Assembly (NCBI RefSeq): GCF_000426565.1
Contig: NZ_AUFP01000006.1
Location: forward strand, 164,708-228,707
Length of the DNA stretch: 64,000 nt
Origin: Segatella albensis DSM 11370 = JCM 12258
Lineage (GTDB): Bacteria > Bacteroidota > Bacteroidia > Bacteroidales > Bacteroidaceae
Direction of reading: 5' to 3'
Numbering within the stretch: position 1 is the stretch's first letter; each line of letters begins with the position of its first letter. Under the pieces are notes generated by a model. The model was not told the DNA's origin. It saw only the letters and a program-made list of their open reading frames with translations, and did no database searches. Made by a program: the position numbers and the translations under genes. Below are positions 44,872-53,699 of this stretch, piece by piece.

Positions 44872-47800
44872 ATGGCTAAAGAAAAAAAGTTTATCACATG
44901 TGATGGTAACACAGCTGCTGCTCATGTAAGCTATATGTTTACTGAGGTAGCTGCCATTTACCCTATCACTCCGTCTTCTCCAATGGCGGAGCATGTAGAC
45001 GAATGGGCTGCCAAAGGTCGCAAGAACCTTTTTGGTCAGACTGTTTCAGTTCAAGAAATGGAATCTGAGGGCGGTGCTGCTGGTGCAGTTCACGGTTCTC
45101 TTCAGTCAGGTGCACTGACATCTACTTATACAGCCTCTCAGGGTCTTCTCTTGATGATTCCTAACATGTATAAGATTGCTGGTGAATTACTGCCTTGCGT
45201 TTTCAACGTATCAGCTCGTACACTGGCATCTCACTCTCTTTGTATCTTCGGTGACCACCAGGACGTAATGGCTTGTCGTCAGACTGGCTTCGCTATGTTC
45301 TGTTCAGGTTCTGTTCAGGAAGTTATGGACCTTTCTGCAGTTCCTTACCTTTCTACTCTCGAGAGCAAGGTTCCTTTCATCAACTTCTTCGATGGTTTCC
45401 GTACTTCTCATGAGTATCACAAGATCGAGGAGATGGATATGGAAGATATCCGTCCATTGGTTAACCCAGAGTGGATCGAGGATTTCCGCAATCGTGCACT
45501 TTCTCCTGAGCGCCCTGTTACTCGCGGTACAGCAGAGAACCCAGAGACTTTCTTCACTCATCGTGAGGCTAGCAACAGTTACTATAATGCTATCCCTGAA
45601 ATCGTAGAGAAGCACCTCGCTGAGGTTTCTAAGATTACAGGTCGTGAGTATCACTTGTTCAACTACTATGGTGCTGCTGATGCTGAGAACATCATCGTAT
45701 TGATGGGTTCTGCAACAGAGCCTGCTCGCGAGGCTATCGATTATCTCGTAAAGCAAGGCAAGAAGGTTGGTATGGTAGCTGTTCACCTCTATCGTCCATT
45801 CTCTGTAGAGGCTATCCGCAAGGCTATTCCTGATACTGTTAAGCGCATCGCTGTGCTCGACCGTACAAAGGAACCAGGTGCTGAGGGTGAGCCATTGTAT
45901 CTCGATGTTAAGAGTGCTCTTTATGATGATCCTCGTAAACCTCTTGTCGTTGGTGGTCGTTATGGTCTTGGTTCAAGCGATACTACTCCAGCTAAGATTG
46001 TTGCAGTATTCAAGAACCTTGAACTGCCAGAGCCTAAGAACCACTTCACTGTAGGTATCGTTGATGATGTTACCTTCACTTCTCTTCCTGAGGAGGAAGA
46101 AATCCCAATGGGTGGTGACTCACTCTTCGAGGCTAAGTTCTTCGGTTTGGGTTCAGATGGTACCGTAGGTGCTAACAAGAACTCTGTACAGATTATCGGT
46201 AACAACACTAATAAGTATTGCCAGGCTTACTTCTCTTATGATTCTAAGAAGTCAGGTGGTTTCACATGTTCTCACCTCCGTTTCGGTGATGACCCTATCC
46301 ACTCTGCATACTTGGTAAATACTCCAAACTTCGTAGCATGCCATGTTCAGGCTTATCTGCACATGTACGATGTAACTCGTGGTCTTCGTGACAACGGTAC
46401 ATTCTTGCTGAATACTATCTTTGATGGTGAGGAGTTGATCAACTTCATCCCTAACCACGTAAAGAAGTATTGGGCTAAGCATAACATCAAGGTTTATTAC
46501 ATTAACGCTAGCAAGATTGGTCAGGAAATTGGTTTGGGTAACCGTACCAATACTATCCTTCAGTCTGCTTTCTTCCGTATTACTGGTGTCATCCCTGTTG
46601 ACCTTGCTGTAGAACAGATGAAGAAGTTCATCGTGAAGTCTTATGGCAAGAAGGGTGAGGATGTCGTTAATATGAACTATGCAGCTGTTGACCGCGGTGG
46701 TGAATATAAGGAACTTACTGTTAATGCAGCTTGGGCTAACCTTCCTGAGGATGAGAAGAAGGTAGATGACGCTCCTGATTTCGTTAAGGAGCTCGTTCGT
46801 CCTATGAACGGTCAGGCCGGTGACTTGTTGAAAGTTTCTGACTTCGTTAAGCACAACACTGTTGATGGTACATGGATGAATGGTACTGCTGCATACGAGA
46901 AACGTGGTGTAGAGGCTTTCGTTCCTGTTTGGAATGTAGAAAACTGTATCCAGTGTAACAAGTGTTCATTCGTTTGTCCTCACGCTGCTATCCGCCCATT
47001 CGTTTTGGACGAGAAAGAAGCTGCTGGCTTCGAGGGTGCTACTCAGGATATTATCGCACCTAAGGCTTTAAAGGGTATGAAGTTCCGTATGGAGGTTTCT
47101 GTACTCGACTGTCTTGGCTGTGGTAACTGTGCTGATGTCTGCCCAGGTAAGAAGGGTGAGAAGGCTCTGAAGATGGTTCCATTCAACGTAGATGCTGAGG
47201 ATATGATCCAGGAGGCTAAGAACTGGGAATACCTCGTTAAGAACGTTAAGTCTAAGCAGGATCTCGTAGATATCAAGCAGAGTCCTAAGAACTCTCAGTT
47301 CGCTCAGCCATTGTTCGAGTTCTCTGGTGCTTGCTCTGGTTGTGGTGAGACTCCTTACGTTAAGTTGATTTCTCAACTCTTCGGTGATCGTGAGATGATT
47401 GCTAACGCTACAGGTTGTTCTTCTATCTACTCAGCTTCTGTTCCTTCTACTCCATATACAAAGAACGCAAAGGGTCAGGGTCCTGCTTTCGACAACTCAT
47501 TGTTCGAGGACTTCTGTGAGTTTGGTCTTGGTATGGCTCTTGGTAACAAGAAGATGAAGACTCGCATCACAATGCTTCTAAACGAAAAGATTGCTGATGA
47601 TAAGACTTCTGCAGAATTCAAGGCTGCTGCTCAGCAGTGGATTGAGGCTCAGAACGATGCTGATGCTTCTAAAGAGGCTGCTGCTGCTCTGAAACCATTG
47701 ATCGCTAAGGATGCTGAAGCTGGTTGCAGCGTAGCTAAGGAGTTGAAGACTCTTGACCACTATCTCGTTAAACGTTCACAGTGGATCATCGGTGGTGATG

Positions 47801-48471
47801 GTGCTTCTTACGATATCGGTTATGGTGGTCTTGACCACGTACTCGCTTCTGGTGAGGATATCAACATCCTTGTTCTTGATACAGAGGTTTACTCTAACAC
47901 TGGTGGTCAGTCTTCTAAATCAACCCCTATCGGTGCTATCGCTCAGTTCGCAGCATCTGGTAAGCGTGTAAGCAAGAAGGATCTTGGTTTGATGCAGACT
48001 ACTTATGGTTACATCTATGTAGCACAGGTTGCTATGGGTGCTGATAATGCTCAGACTTTGAAGGCTATCCGTGAGGCTGAGGCATACCCAGGTCCATCAT
48101 TGGTTATCGCATACGCTCCATGTATCAACCACGGTATCAAGGGTAAGGATTCTGACGGTAAAGGCAAGCGCTCAATGAACCGTTCTCAGCACGAGGAAGC
48201 TTTGGCTGTAGAATGTGGTTACTGGCACTTGTGGCGTTTCGATCCACGCTTGGCAAATGAAGGAAAGAACCCATTCCAACTTGACTCTAAAGAGCCTAAC
48301 TGGGATGAATTCCGCAACTACTTGATGGGTGAGGTTCGTTTCGCTTCTTTGAAGAAGGCTTTCCCTGAGGAGGCTGAAGAACTTTACGCAGAAACTCAAA
48401 AGAGTGCTCAGCGTCGCTATAAGTCTTATGTTCGTAAGAGCCAGGAAGACTGGAGCGATGAGCAGGCTTAA
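44872..48471 (+). CDS. nifJ: Pyruvate:ferredoxin (flavodoxin) oxidoreductase
   Basis: 1199 residues, the full single-chain form. It decarboxylates pyruvate to acetyl-CoA and reduces ferredoxin or flavodoxin, the central anaerobic step. Domain order: the N-terminal PorA-like domain (PITPSSPMAEHVDEW); a transketolase-like domain; a PorG-like domain; two 4Fe-4S motifs (CIQCNKCSFVCP and CLGCGNCADVCPG); and the TPP-binding PorB-like domain (GDGASYDIGYGGLDH, then EVYSNTGGQSSKS). All cluster cysteines are intact. Strong codon bias (GGT, GCT, CGT/CGC) suggests very high expression. Two hairpin terminators follow. Confidence 0.97.
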   Translation: MAKEKKFITCDGNTAAAHVSYMFTEVAAIYPITPSSPMAEHVDEWAAKGRKNLFGQTVSVQEMESEGGAAGAVHGSLQSGALTSTYTASQGLLLMIPNMYKIAGELLPCVFNVSARTLASHSLCIFGDHQDVMACRQTGFAMFCSGSVQEVMDLSAVPYLSTLESKVPFINFFDGFRTSHEYHKIEEMDMEDIRPLVNPEWIEDFRNRALSPERPVTRGTAENPETFFTHREASNSYYNAIPEIVEKHLAEVSKITGREYHLFNYYGAADAENIIVLMGSATEPAREAIDYLVKQGKKVGMVAVHLYRPFSVEAIRKAIPDTVKRIAVLDRTKEPGAEGEPLYLDVKSALYDDPRKPLVVGGRYGLGSSDTTPAKIVAVFKNLELPEPKNHFTVGIVDDVTFTSLPEEEEIPMGGDSLFEAKFFGLGSDGTVGANKNSVQIIGNNTNKYCQAYFSYDSKKSGGFTCSHLRFGDDPIHSAYLVNTPNFVACHVQAYLHMYDVTRGLRDNGTFLLNTIFDGEELINFIPNHVKKYWAKHNIKVYYINASKIGQEIGLGNRTNTILQSAFFRITGVIPVDLAVEQMKKFIVKSYGKKGEDVVNMNYAAVDRGGEYKELTVNAAWANLPEDEKKVDDAPDFVKELVRPMNGQAGDLLKVSDFVKHNTVDGTWMNGTAAYEKRGVEAFVPVWNVENCIQCNKCSFVCPHAAIRPFVLDEKEAAGFEGATQDIIAPKALKGMKFRMEVSVLDCLGCGNCADVCPGKKGEKALKMVPFNVDAEDMIQEAKNWEYLVKNVKSKQDLVDIKQSPKNSQFAQPLFEFSGACSGCGETPYVKLISQLFGDREMIANATGCSSIYSASVPSTPYTKNAKGQGPAFDNSLFEDFCEFGLGMALGNKKMKTRITMLLNEKIADDKTSAEFKAAAQQWIEAQNDADASKEAAAALKPLIAKDAEAGCSVAKELKTLDHYLVKRSQWIIGGDGASYDIGYGGLDHVLASGEDINILVLDTEVYSNTGGQSSKSTPIGAIAQFAASGKRVSKKDLGLMQTTYGYIYVAQVAMGADNAQTLKAIREAEAYPGPSLVIAYAPCINHGIKGKDSDGKGKRSMNRSQHEEALAVECGYWHLWRFDPRLANEGKNPFQLDSKEPNWDEFRNYLMGEVRFASLKKAFPEEAEELYAETQKSAQRRYKSYVRKSQEDWSDEQA

Positions 48472-48479
48472 ATCTGTTT

Positions 48480-48505
48480 GATAGCCAAACTTCGGATTGG
48501 CTATC
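48480..48505 (+). terminator. First hairpin after nifJ
   Basis: A perfect 9-bp stem GATAGCCAA / TTGGCTATC with an 8-nt loop and a weak T tract. It may act as a 3' stabilising hairpin. Confidence 0.65.
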
Positions 48506-48523
48506 ATTAAAATATTAACATAG

Positions 48524-48565
48524 GGTCCGCAGTCTATTTCTTTAGATTGCGGACCTTTTATTTTT
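48524..48565 (+). terminator. Second terminator after nifJ
   Basis: GGTCCGCAGTCTA / TAGATTGCGGACC stem (one G-T pair) followed by TTTTATTTTT. Confidence 0.85.
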
Positions 48566-48640
48566 CCAAAGGCCTACAAAGATTTAACAAACAAGGTAAG
48601 ATATAAGCCCATTCTCTAAGAATTTTGCGAATGCATATAA

Positions 48641-48680
48641 AAAAAGGTCTTCCTTACTCTATCGGTAAGAAAGACCTTTT
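48641..48680 (-). terminator. Terminator of the bamD-rpoZ-DUF4293 operon
   Basis: On the minus strand AAAAGGTCTTTCTTAC pairs with GTAAGGAAGACCTTTT, followed by T7. It is 20 bp beyond the DUF4293 gene. Confidence 0.85.
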
Positions 48681-48699
48681 CCTATTATTATTTATCCGA

Positions 48700-49143
48700 T
48701 TAACGAATACGATTCATTGATTTTACCAATTCCTCATCGGCCTTAACGCCTCGGAATGCCATATAACTAAGAACCATTGCTATTAAAGGTAAACATACAC
48801 CTAACTTGACACTATACTGACTGATTTTTGACCAATCAAGACAAGCTAATAGATATGCATACCAACCAACACATGCTATCGCAGCCCAAGTAATAAGTCT
48901 CATCTGTAGCTTGCGATTCTTAAACATGAAGATGGCAACGAGATTAAGAATAAAGGCAAGCGCTAGAAATATAAAAAGAATCCAAGGCTTATCAACAACT
49001 TCTACACCTAAAGATCCTAAATTATAAAGCAATGTCTCTGGTGCCATAGCCATAGGAGTAAATCCTAAGACCGGCAAATAGAGACAAAAACATATAGCAA
49101 CTAGCGCAAGGACCAAATATACAGTCTGTTTACGCTGCCACAT
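48700..49143 (-). CDS. DUF4293 membrane protein
   Basis: 147 residues beginning MWQRKQTVYLVLALVAI, the hallmark N-terminus of DUF4293, with four membrane helices. Function unknown. The family is restricted to Bacteroidota and typically sits after rpoZ, as it does here (2 bp gap). Confidence 0.85.
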   Translation of the reverse strand: MWQRKQTVYLVLALVAICFCLYLPVLGFTPMAMAPETLLYNLGSLGVEVVDKPWILFIFLALAFILNLVAIFMFKNRKLQMRLITWAAIACVGWYAYLLACLDWSKISQYSVKLGVCLPLIAMVLSYMAFRGVKADEELVKSMNRIR

Positions 49144-49145
49144 AA

Positions 49146-49481
49146 TTAATCTTCGTTTTGGTTATCCTGAGAAGGATCACGCCAATAAATCTGATGCTGA
49201 AGGAATTCCTCCGTAGCAAGCAATGTTGGCTTAGGCAATTTCTCATAATAACGAGAAATCTCAATCTGCTCACGATTTTCAAAAACTTCCTCAAGCGAAT
49301 CATTATAAGAAGCAAACTCTGCAAGTTTCTTATTCAAATCTTGCTTAATCTCCTGGCCAATCTGATTGGCACGCTTAGCAATAATAGAAACGCTCTCGTA
49401 AATGTTGCCAGTTTCTTCCCACAAACTAGCGAGATCTCGTGTAACGGTATTAACCGGTGCTTTTGATTTTTTGTAATCCAT
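49146..49481 (-). CDS. rpoZ: RNA polymerase omega subunit, Bacteroidota type
   Basis: 111 residues. Omega helps RpoC fold and assemble. The stretch NIYESVSIIAKRANQIG corresponds to the conserved omega core, where the AxxRARQL-type motif appears as AKRANQI. The gene lies between bamD and DUF4293, which is the usual order in this phylum and supports the call. Confidence 0.88.
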   Translation of the reverse strand: MDYKKSKAPVNTVTRDLASLWEETGNIYESVSIIAKRANQIGQEIKQDLNKKLAEFASYNDSLEEVFENREQIEISRYYEKLPKPTLLATEEFLQHQIYWRDPSQDNQNED

Positions 49482-49511
49482 ATTTTAATTAGTACTAATT
49501 TTTATCTTTCT

Positions 49512-50372
49512 TTATATTTGAGGAACGTACATCGGATCTTTTTGATGCTTTTCAATAAACTTCTTGCATCCCTCAATATATTTTTCTGCAGTTACCCTTT
49601 CCTTGCTATCTGGATACTCATTAAGGAAACCATAGCATTCATCCTGCGCATCCTCATATCGCTCCATCTGCTTACTGATGACACTCATCTTAGCAAGTTG
49701 ATATTTACTCTTCATTACAAGAATAGAGAATTGCTCGCGCATATTGCTATAAGGATAGTCAGAAAGCGCATTCTGAGCAGTAACAATACATGCTTGATAA
49801 TTATTGCCACCACTAGTACAATTTCCAAAATATGTACCCAAGTCATAATATAATTTTGCATTATAATATTCCTTGATAACAAGCTTATCTTGCAACTCAA
49901 ACATACGACGAGTAGCCTGATCCTTTAATTTACTATCAGGATAAACATCTATAAAATCCTGATAAGCAGATATCGCCTGAATTGTTGGACTCTGATCCAA
50001 TCGTGGCTCCGGAGTACTTGCATAAAGCGCTTCTCCAATATAATATTTAGCTTGTTCTGCATAATATCCCTTAGGATAACGCTCATAATATTTCTTAAAA
50101 TACTGTGCGGCAGACTCATAATCCTGCAAGCAATACTCAGACATCGCTAACATATAAAGACTTTCTTGGGCATTTTCTGTGCCCTTTTCTATAGTAACCA
50201 ACTCAGTAAGTAATCCTACTGCACGAGAATATTTGCCATTAGCAAAACATTCCTTGGCATATTCGTATTTATATGTATAGTCTTGAGACTTGTATACACG
50301 ATTATATTCCTGAGCACAACTCGAAAAAAGAAGTACTGCAGAACTCATCGCTATCAGAATAGTTTTCTTCAT
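49512..50372 (-). CDS. bamD: Outer-membrane assembly lipoprotein BamD
   Basis: 286 residues from the ATG at 50372. The longer frame to 50444 is rejected because the promoter (50391-50421) lies inside it and because the short start gives a proper lipoprotein signal (MKKTILIAMSS, lipobox LFSSC, Cys19). Five TPR-like repeats follow (KYEYAKECFANGKYSRAVGLL and others). BamD is the essential partner of BamA in inserting outer-membrane barrels. First gene of the bamD-rpoZ-DUF4293 operon. Confidence 0.9.
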   Translation of the reverse strand: MKKTILIAMSSAVLLFSSCAQEYNRVYKSQDYTYKYEYAKECFANGKYSRAVGLLTELVTIEKGTENAQESLYMLAMSEYCLQDYESAAQYFKKYYERYPKGYYAEQAKYYIGEALYASTPEPRLDQSPTIQAISAYQDFIDVYPDSKLKDQATRRMFELQDKLVIKEYYNAKLYYDLGTYFGNCTSGGNNYQACIVTAQNALSDYPYSNMREQFSILVMKSKYQLAKMSVISKQMERYEDAQDECYGFLNEYPDSKERVTAEKYIEGCKKFIEKHQKDPMYVPQI

Positions 50373-50390
50373 ATCAAACGCTTTGAACTG

Positions 50391-50421
50391 CAAAGTTAAT
50401 GACTTTTTACCGATTAACAAA
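50391..50421 (-). promoter_or_regulatory. Promoter of the bamD operon
   Basis: On the minus strand TTTG (50418-50421), 19 nt and TAACTTTG (50391-50398). It is 18 bp before the bamD ATG and fixes the short start. Confidence 0.75.
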
Positions 50422-50473
50422 GTTTTCAATACAATTTTTAGCATTAAATTATAGTTATCACACAGTTTTTTAG

Positions 50474-50481
50474 TAATTTTG
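50474..50481 (+). promoter_or_regulatory. -7 box directly before uvrB
   Basis: TAATTTTG matches TAnnTTTG and ends 5 nt before the uvrB ATG. This predicts a leaderless or almost leaderless mRNA. Confidence 0.5.
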
Positions 50482-50486
50482 CAGTA

Positions 50487-52526
50487 ATGAAATTCAATTT
50501 GACGTCAAAATACAAGCCTACAGGTGATCAGCCACAGGCTATAAAACAACTTACCAAAGGAATCCAAGAAGGAGATTCCGCACAGGTTTTATTGGGTGTA
50601 ACTGGCTCTGGAAAGACATTTACAATAGCCAATGTAATTGCGAATGTGAACAAACCTACGCTAATTTTGTCACATAACAAGACTCTTGCTGCGCAACTTT
50701 ATCAGGAAATGAAAAGTTTTTTCCCTAATAATGCCGTAGAGTATTATGTGTCATATTATGACTATTACCAGCCTGAAGCCTATCTCCCCTCAACAGATAT
50801 CTACATAGAAAAAGACCTTGCTATCAATGAAGATATTGATAAGTTACGACTAGGCGCAGTATCTGCTCTCCTATCTGGAAGGAAAGATGTTATTGTCGTC
50901 TCATCTGTATCTTGCATTTATGGTATGGGAGGACCTGTTGCTATGCAAGAGAGCATCATAAGGATCAAAAGAGGGCAACAAATAAATATCAATGATTTTT
51001 TAAGACAATTAATAGATGCACTCTATGTAAGAAATGACATTGAACTGAAAAGAGGTAACTTCAGAGTAAAAGGAGATACCGTAGACGTTGCAATGGCTTA
51101 TTCTGACAACATTTTACGCATAACGTGGTGGGATGATGAAATTGACAACATAGAAGAGGTTGACTCAGAGACATTCCATCGTGTAGAGGACTTCGAACAA
51201 TATGAGATCTATCCTGCGAACCTTTTTGTAACGTCAAAAGAGCAAACTGACAATGCTATTAGAATGATTCAAGACGATTTGGTCAAGCAAGTCGACTACT
51301 TTAACGAAATAGGCGATCATATTAAGGCTCAAAGAATTAAAGAACGAGTTGAATATGACATAGAGATGATTAAAGAGTTGGGACATTGCTCAGGAATAGA
51401 GAATTATTCCAGATATTTTGACGGGCGACAAGCAGGCGACAGACCATATTGTCTATTGGATTTCTTCCCCAAGGATTATCTTATGGTGATTGACGAAAGT
51501 CATGTTAGTGTTCCACAAATTAGTGCAATGTATGGTGGAGATAGGGCACGAAAACAGAACTTAGTAGAATATGGCTTCCGACTACCGGCAGCTTTTGACA
51601 ATCGTCCTCTGAAGTTTGAAGAATTTCACGATTTAATCAATCAAATTATTTACGTAAGTGCAACCCCTGCCGATTACGAGCTAAGGGAATCAGAAGGTGT
51701 TATCGTTGAACAATTGATACGCCCTACCGGATTGCTTGACCCTATCATCGAAATCCGACCTTCCGAAAATCAAATTGATGACTTGTTAGATGAGATCCTT
51801 ACCAGAACACATCGCAACGAAAGGGTTCTGATAACTACGTTAACAAAAAGAATGGCAGAAGAACTCACGGAATATCTTTTGAATCACGAGATTCGTTCCG
51901 CATATATACATAGTGATGTTGCCACTCTCGACCGTGTAAAGATTATGAATGATTTGCGCGCCGGAGTATATGATGTCCTTGTAGGTGTAAACTTACTTCG
52001 AGAAGGACTTGACTTACCTGAAGTTTCCCTAGTTGCCATCTTAGATGCTGATAAAGAGGGATTTCTGCGCAGCCATAGAAGTCTCACTCAAACAGCAGGA
52101 CGAGCTGCTAGAAATGTAAACGGCAAGGTGATTATGTATGCTGACACGATAACAGAAAGTATGCAGAAAACTATTGATGAGACCAACCGTCGCAGATCCA
52201 TTCAGATGAAATATAATGAGGAGCATCACATAACACCTCAACAGATTATCAAATCCATCAACACAGATTTACCTATTGGCAAGGGTGAAAATACAACAGA
52301 AAAGAGCACTTCGGGATACAATGCCCAAATAGCATATATGGAACCAGAAGATGGTATGTTTGCAGCAGATCCTATAGTAGAAAGTATGACAAGGCCACAA
52401 CTGGAAAAGAGTATTGCAGACACAACAGAATTGATGAAACAAGCCGCCAAAGACCTCGACTTTATTCAGGCTGCTCAATATCGTGATGAAATTATTCGAC
52501 TCCAGAAACAATTGGAGCTAAAATAA
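50487..52526 (+). CDS. uvrB: Excinuclease ABC subunit B
   Basis: 679 residues, full length. UvrB verifies damage handed over by UvrA and recruits UvrC. Walker A GVTGSGKTFT is near residue 38. The damage-probing beta hairpin region is YYDYYQPEAYLPSTDIYIEK. Helicase motifs include HVSVPQISAMYGGDR, VGVNLLREGLDLPE and QTAGRAARN. A C-terminal UVR domain (DLDFIQAAQYRDEIIRLQ) binds UvrC. All are intact. Unlike uvrA it is monocistronic. Confidence 0.97.
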   Translation: MKFNLTSKYKPTGDQPQAIKQLTKGIQEGDSAQVLLGVTGSGKTFTIANVIANVNKPTLILSHNKTLAAQLYQEMKSFFPNNAVEYYVSYYDYYQPEAYLPSTDIYIEKDLAINEDIDKLRLGAVSALLSGRKDVIVVSSVSCIYGMGGPVAMQESIIRIKRGQQININDFLRQLIDALYVRNDIELKRGNFRVKGDTVDVAMAYSDNILRITWWDDEIDNIEEVDSETFHRVEDFEQYEIYPANLFVTSKEQTDNAIRMIQDDLVKQVDYFNEIGDHIKAQRIKERVEYDIEMIKELGHCSGIENYSRYFDGRQAGDRPYCLLDFFPKDYLMVIDESHVSVPQISAMYGGDRARKQNLVEYGFRLPAAFDNRPLKFEEFHDLINQIIYVSATPADYELRESEGVIVEQLIRPTGLLDPIIEIRPSENQIDDLLDEILTRTHRNERVLITTLTKRMAEELTEYLLNHEIRSAYIHSDVATLDRVKIMNDLRAGVYDVLVGVNLLREGLDLPEVSLVAILDADKEGFLRSHRSLTQTAGRAARNVNGKVIMYADTITESMQKTIDETNRRRSIQMKYNEEHHITPQQIIKSINTDLPIGKGENTTEKSTSGYNAQIAYMEPEDGMFAADPIVESMTRPQLEKSIADTTELMKQAAKDLDFIQAAQYRDEIIRLQKQLELK

Positions 52527-52630
52527 TCTGTCGCAACTCTCTTTCACTATTTTTCTGACTTTAAACGTTAAAAGAAGATGGGAAAAAGTTAAAAGTAAAA
52601 CATAGAAGACGTTTTTATACATATTATTAT

Positions 52631-52638
52631 TAAATTTG
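52631..52638 (+). promoter_or_regulatory. -7 box of the DUF4468-porin run
   Basis: TAAATTTG, 26 bp before the DUF4468 ATG. No clear -33 box. Confidence 0.5.
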
Positions 52639-52664
52639 CAACTATATAATAGGAAGTTACCAAA

Positions 52665-53432
52665 ATGAAAAAAATAATATTAACAATCATATTATGCTTG
52701 CCAATGGTCATTCATGCCCAATCAGTTCTTACACCAGAAGAGAGATTGGCCAAAGCCCAAAAAGAACTTGAAGAGGCCAAGAAAGAGGTAGAAAAGGCTA
52801 AACTCAAAGCTAAAAATACAAATGAAAAGAGCACCAAAAGCAAAGAGACAGATAATGATTGGAGTATACCTACACTAAAGAAGATAGAAAAATCTACCAA
52901 AGAGAACGAAGAAGTTAAGGTTGACCCAAAATATCTAGACAACGCTATACCTTTAAACGATGAAGGGAAAGTAGAATTTGTGTTGGATATTGATGCAAAT
53001 AACAAAAACGCAGATGAGATATACAATCTTGCCCTAAATTACTTATCTAACCTCACACAAGGGGAGAATCAAATTGAAGGCAGTCGCGTAGCACTTGTTA
53101 ACAAGAAAGAAAAAATAATTGCAGCAACAATAAAGGAATGGTTAGAGTTTAATCGAACAGTACTTTTATTAGACCGAGCCAAGATAAACTATCTACTTGT
53201 TGCAACTTGTACAGACAATCATCTCAACGTCAAGATAAGTCGTATAAATTACACCTACGAGGAAGATCGTCCTTCAGGCTTCTCTGCTCCTGCAGAAGAG
53301 GTCATCACGGACAAGTATGCCTTAAACAAAAAGCATACGGATTTAACTCGTATATTCGGGAAATTCCGTAAAGCGACAATTAACCGAAAAGACGAAATTT
53401 TCAAAGACTTCAAAGACTTAATACAAAAATAA
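52665..53432 (+). CDS. Secreted DUF4468-type protein
   Basis: 255 residues. A signal peptide (cleavage near IHAQS) is followed by a Lys/Glu-rich coiled-coil-like stretch (about residues 25-60). A domain of about 110 residues follows (IPLNDEGKVEFVLDID ... LLVATCTDNHLNVKIS) that fits DUF4468 with its TBP-like fold. The function is unknown. Next come a small membrane protein (6 bp gap) and a porin on the same strand, so the three likely form one operon. Confidence 0.65.
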   Translation: MKKIILTIILCLPMVIHAQSVLTPEERLAKAQKELEEAKKEVEKAKLKAKNTNEKSTKSKETDNDWSIPTLKKIEKSTKENEEVKVDPKYLDNAIPLNDEGKVEFVLDIDANNKNADEIYNLALNYLSNLTQGENQIEGSRVALVNKKEKIIAATIKEWLEFNRTVLLLDRAKINYLLVATCTDNHLNVKISRINYTYEEDRPSGFSAPAEEVITDKYALNKKHTDLTRIFGKFRKATINRKDEIFKDFKDLIQK

Positions 53433-53438
53433 ACGATA

Positions 53439-53699
53439 ATGGAAGAAAAAGATAATATTCAGGAAAGCGAAGTCGTAAGACCTCATCATAGACAAAAAAG
53501 ACTGATCAGTTATCAAGGTAAGAATGATTCGACCATAGTAATAAGAAACTGGTTGAATATTATTTTCATGGTTCTGGCAATAGGAGGTGTCGCTACCTAT
53601 ATGTGGACTTCATATAAGACAGTAGCTTTTGTTATTCTCCTAATAGCCGTAGTATTTAAAATCATTGAAGTAGCAATACGACTTTTCCATAAATCATGA
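53439..53699 (+). CDS. Small two-helix membrane protein
   Basis: 86 residues. A basic N-terminal tail (HHRQKRLISYQGK) is followed by two hydrophobic helices (about residues 34-52 and 55-74). No family recognised. Its stop overlaps the porin ATG by 4 bp (ATGA), and it begins 6 bp after the DUF4468 gene, so it is translationally tied to both. The overlap supports it as a real gene. Confidence 0.65.
   Translation: MEEKDNIQESEVVRPHHRQKRLISYQGKNDSTIVIRNWLNIIFMVLAIGGVATYMWTSYKTVAFVILLIAVVFKIIEVAIRLFHKS

Noticed and set aside
45304..46854. Long minus-strand frames opposite nifJ
   Set aside because: They are shadows of the highly biased nifJ coding frame, with no starts in promoter context and no recognisable domain.
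50373..50444. Upstream extension of bamD to 50444
   Set aside because: The promoter at 50391-50421 lies inside it, and the shorter start gives a proper lipoprotein signal.
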